Source of the DNA: Opitutia bacterium
GTDB taxonomy: Bacteria; Verrucomicrobiota; Verrucomicrobiia; Opitutales; UBA953
Direction of reading: 5' to 3'
Length of the DNA: 64,000 nucleotides
Assembly: GCA_947378845.1 (NCBI GenBank)
Contig: CANCLQ010000002.1
Coordinates: 80,696 to 144,695 of the forward strand
The position numbers and the translations under genes were made by a program. Below the pieces are notes generated by a model. It saw nothing but the letters and a program-made list of their open reading frames with translations. It had not been told where the DNA came from and ran no database searches. Position 1 is the stretch's first letter; each line of letters begins with the position of its first letter. This document shows positions 62,455 through 64,000 of this stretch, one piece after another.

Positions 62455-63747
62455 ATGATCACACTTAACAGCTATACTTTCTCGGAAGGTGGAAAGCGGA
62501 TTAATTATCAGTACACGGCCACCGGGGTTGCTTCAAAGTTTTTGAATCTAGGTGAGTCTTTTTACGTTAGATACGACCAAGATGTTTCGACCTGTCCGCC
62601 GGGTATCGCCGTCATTCCATTTATATCCAATTTCATCACTATCGCCTGGTTTGGGAAGTTTGATTTGGCCGTGCCAGAAGTTGATGCGTCTTTTTTAGAT
62701 TCGATGTCTGGTGTGCGATCCGAATTCCAAGCGATGCATCCGCAGTATAATCTAACAAGCGGGCTTAAAACCAAAAAAGTCACAACACATACTTGGTCGG
62801 GCAAAAAATCTTTAATGCTCTTTAGTGGTGGGATGGACGCTTACACTACTTTGATTCGGCATCATGATGAAGAAGTAGATTTAGTGACAATTCTCGGTGC
62901 AGACATTGAAATTGCAGACACCGTACAATGGAATCGGTGCCTCAATCACATCAAGTCTGAGCCGTTCTCCGGTCGGCTGCCGCACTTCATCATCGAGGCG
63001 AATATGCGCACCTTCTATAATGATAATGTAGAAGCGAATTTAATTTTTGGTTGGTGGGGCAAGGTGCAGCACGGTCCAGGACTCATAGGACTGTTGGCAC
63101 CGCTCTCGTTTGTTCGCCAGGCTTCCGCGGCTTACATCGCATCATCTTATAATGTACCGATGGTCTGGGGTTCGACAAAAGCTTCGGACGAAAAAATCAA
63201 CTGGGGCGGACTAAGAGTTATTCATGATGCGGCCGAACTAAGCCGTCAGGCTAAAGCCGAGGTTATTGCCGCCTTTGCGAAAGAGCGCCAAAAACCTATT
63301 CAACTTCGAGTTTGTTATTCAGAGGTACAGCGCGACGGCAACTGCGGTCACTGCGAAAAATGCTATCGTTCAATAATGAATCTAGTTCTTTCAGGAGCTG
63401 ATCCGCGGGAGTTTGGCTTCCCGTTCTCAGGTAAAACCTACGCTGACTTAATGGATTGCCTAAGTAATATTCGTGCCTCCGCAGGCTTAAGGCTTTTTTG
63501 GGGCGAGATATCCGACGCTGCACAAGCCTCAATCCAATCCGGCCGATTTTTTGTTTTAGAAAATCGGGTAGTAGAAACCGACTTCATCAAGCGTATCGCC
63601 GACGGCGAAATCAATCGCGCGCTAGAACGGAATCACCGCCCATGGCTTGATCGCCTAGCCCGCTGGAAGTTTATTGCCCGCGTTCGCTTCCCACGTTTTT
63701 ATAACACAGGGCGTGGCCTGGTGCGACTACTACGACGCCTCAAATAA
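62455..63747 (+). CDS. PP-loop ATPase-like protein with a QueC-type zinc motif
   Basis: A 430-residue protein. The PP-loop SLMLFSGGMDAYTTLI (SGGMD at about 124-128) marks an ATP-pyrophosphatase fold that adenylates a substrate. Downstream, C287 and the run NCGHCEKC (C297, C300, C303) give the C-x9-C-x2-C-x2-C zinc pattern of QueC-like enzymes. The N-terminal 110 residues are an extra domain of unknown type, and the C-terminal 90 residues are basic. It is not a QueC orthologue by length or context. Within a polysaccharide locus it may modify a sugar or an acceptor through an acyl-adenylate. The role is unknown; it is 16 bases after the flippase gene. Confidence 0.7.
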   Translation: MITLNSYTFSEGGKRINYQYTATGVASKFLNLGESFYVRYDQDVSTCPPGIAVIPFISNFITIAWFGKFDLAVPEVDASFLDSMSGVRSEFQAMHPQYNLTSGLKTKKVTTHTWSGKKSLMLFSGGMDAYTTLIRHHDEEVDLVTILGADIEIADTVQWNRCLNHIKSEPFSGRLPHFIIEANMRTFYNDNVEANLIFGWWGKVQHGPGLIGLLAPLSFVRQASAAYIASSYNVPMVWGSTKASDEKINWGGLRVIHDAAELSRQAKAEVIAAFAKERQKPIQLRVCYSEVQRDGNCGHCEKCYRSIMNLVLSGADPREFGFPFSGKTYADLMDCLSNIRASAGLRLFWGEISDAAQASIQSGRFFVLENRVVETDFIKRIADGEINRALERNHRPWLDRLARWKFIARVRFPRFYNTGRGLVRLLRRLK

Positions 63748-63752
63748 TCTTT

Positions 63753-64000
63753 ATGCAACACGGACTTCTCACTTACACCCCGACCCATGGCACTTATAAC
63801 CTTGGTGATAATGTGCAGAGCTTAGCCGCCCGCCAATACCTCCCGAAGGTCGACTCCTTCATTAACCGCGAGGCCATGGCCGATTTCACCGGGCCCGAAT
63901 CACAACTCATCCTTAACGGCTGGTTCACGCACAACCCCAGCAACTGGGTGCCATCACCTGCAATCAAGCCGCTGTTTGTTTCGTTTCACTTAAACAGCTC
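63753..64000 (+). CDS. Polysaccharide pyruvyl transferase-like protein, N-terminal part
   Basis: The final gene opens at ATG 63753, five bases after the PP-loop gene, and runs off the window (82 full codons seen). The start MQHGLLTYTPTHGTYNLGDNVQSLAARQYLP matches the GT-B-like fold of the polysaccharide pyruvyl transferase family, where N-x-G-D-N-x-Q is the N-terminal signature. Such proteins transfer pyruvate or a sugar to exopolysaccharide. The remainder, including the catalytic part, lies beyond 64000. Confidence 0.75.
   Translation, partial: MQHGLLTYTPTHGTYNLGDNVQSLAARQYLPKVDSFINREAMADFTGPESQLILNGWFTHNPSNWVPSPAIKPLFVSFHLNS

Noticed and set aside
53821..64000. Horizontally acquired island
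   Set aside because: The locus has no integrase, flanking repeats or insertion sequence, and base composition looks like that of neighbours by eye. tRNA-Glu at 52927 is near, but no attachment-site duplication was seen within the window.

Overview
The window is 64 kb of dense bacterial chromosome. It has about 70 protein genes, three tRNA genes, short intergenic gaps and many ATGA-type overlaps. I see no prophage, insertion sequence, rRNA or CRISPR array. The gene content suggests Verrucomicrobiota, probably Opitutae: a DUF5069 gene, a long PurF with a short propeptide, an AtpB with a signal-like N-terminus, a Gram-negative Kdo/GDP-fucose surface-polysaccharide locus, and tRNAs with encoded CCA. 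The phylum is an inference from family resemblance; no database was searched.

Left part (1-17.5 kb). A truncated lysA is followed by mnmE-mnmG, a near-perfect ParB-binding parS palindrome (3878-3893) and a PhoB/PhoR-like two-component pair. Then comes a tRNA-Gly and a tightly overlapping minus-strand operon (ccsA/hemX-like, hemA, an NtrC-type activator, a PstS-like binding protein). A plus-strand run follows: DUF5069, a low-molecular-weight phosphatase, a RelE-like protein, pssA. The 251-bp gap before dnaN is AT-rich and carries DnaA-box-like 9-mers, a GC-rich patch, a repeated DnaA-trio-like tract (12724-12738) and an AT-rich stretch, in the order seen in bacterial origins. I propose it as oriC. 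After dnaN, a minus operon tyrA - aroA/cmk fusion - plsC runs back towards it.

Middle part (17.5-53 kb). This is mostly housekeeping: a membrane-anchored coiled-coil protein with an FGE-sulfatase-like end, a FlaA1/WbpM-type sugar dehydratase, purine genes (purE, purK, purN, purF), prmA, a NamZ-like lipoprotein, DNA repair (a MutM lacking its zinc cysteines), rRNA methyltransferases rsmD and rsmE, pdxH, and the complete atpBEFHAGDC operon with a strong hairpin between atpE and atpF. Then come slyX, a sugar cupin plus ROK kinase, a site-2-type protease, a RodZ-like protein, an HNH protein, tRNA-Gly, an M24 peptidase, pabB and pabC, a CBS-pair membrane protein, lgt, a DegT aminotransferase, a glutaredoxin and a response regulator that lacks its phospho-acceptor aspartate.

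Right part (53-64 kb). After tRNA-Glu and a GbsR/MarR-type regulator whose start codon lies inside an inverted repeat, one long plus-strand locus makes surface polysaccharide. It holds a nucleotidyltransferase, gmd and fcl (GDP-L-fucose), kdsB and kdsD (CMP-Kdo), an O-antigen-ligase-like protein, a degenerate heparinase-like protein, a Wzx-type flippase, an unusual QueC-like PP-loop protein, and the start of a polysaccharide pyruvyl transferase cut by the window end.

mnmE/mnmG, dnaN and the atp operon are classic origin-proximal genes. Together with the parS-like and oriC-like sites they suggest that this window lies at the chromosome origin, although dnaA, rsmG and parAB are not here.
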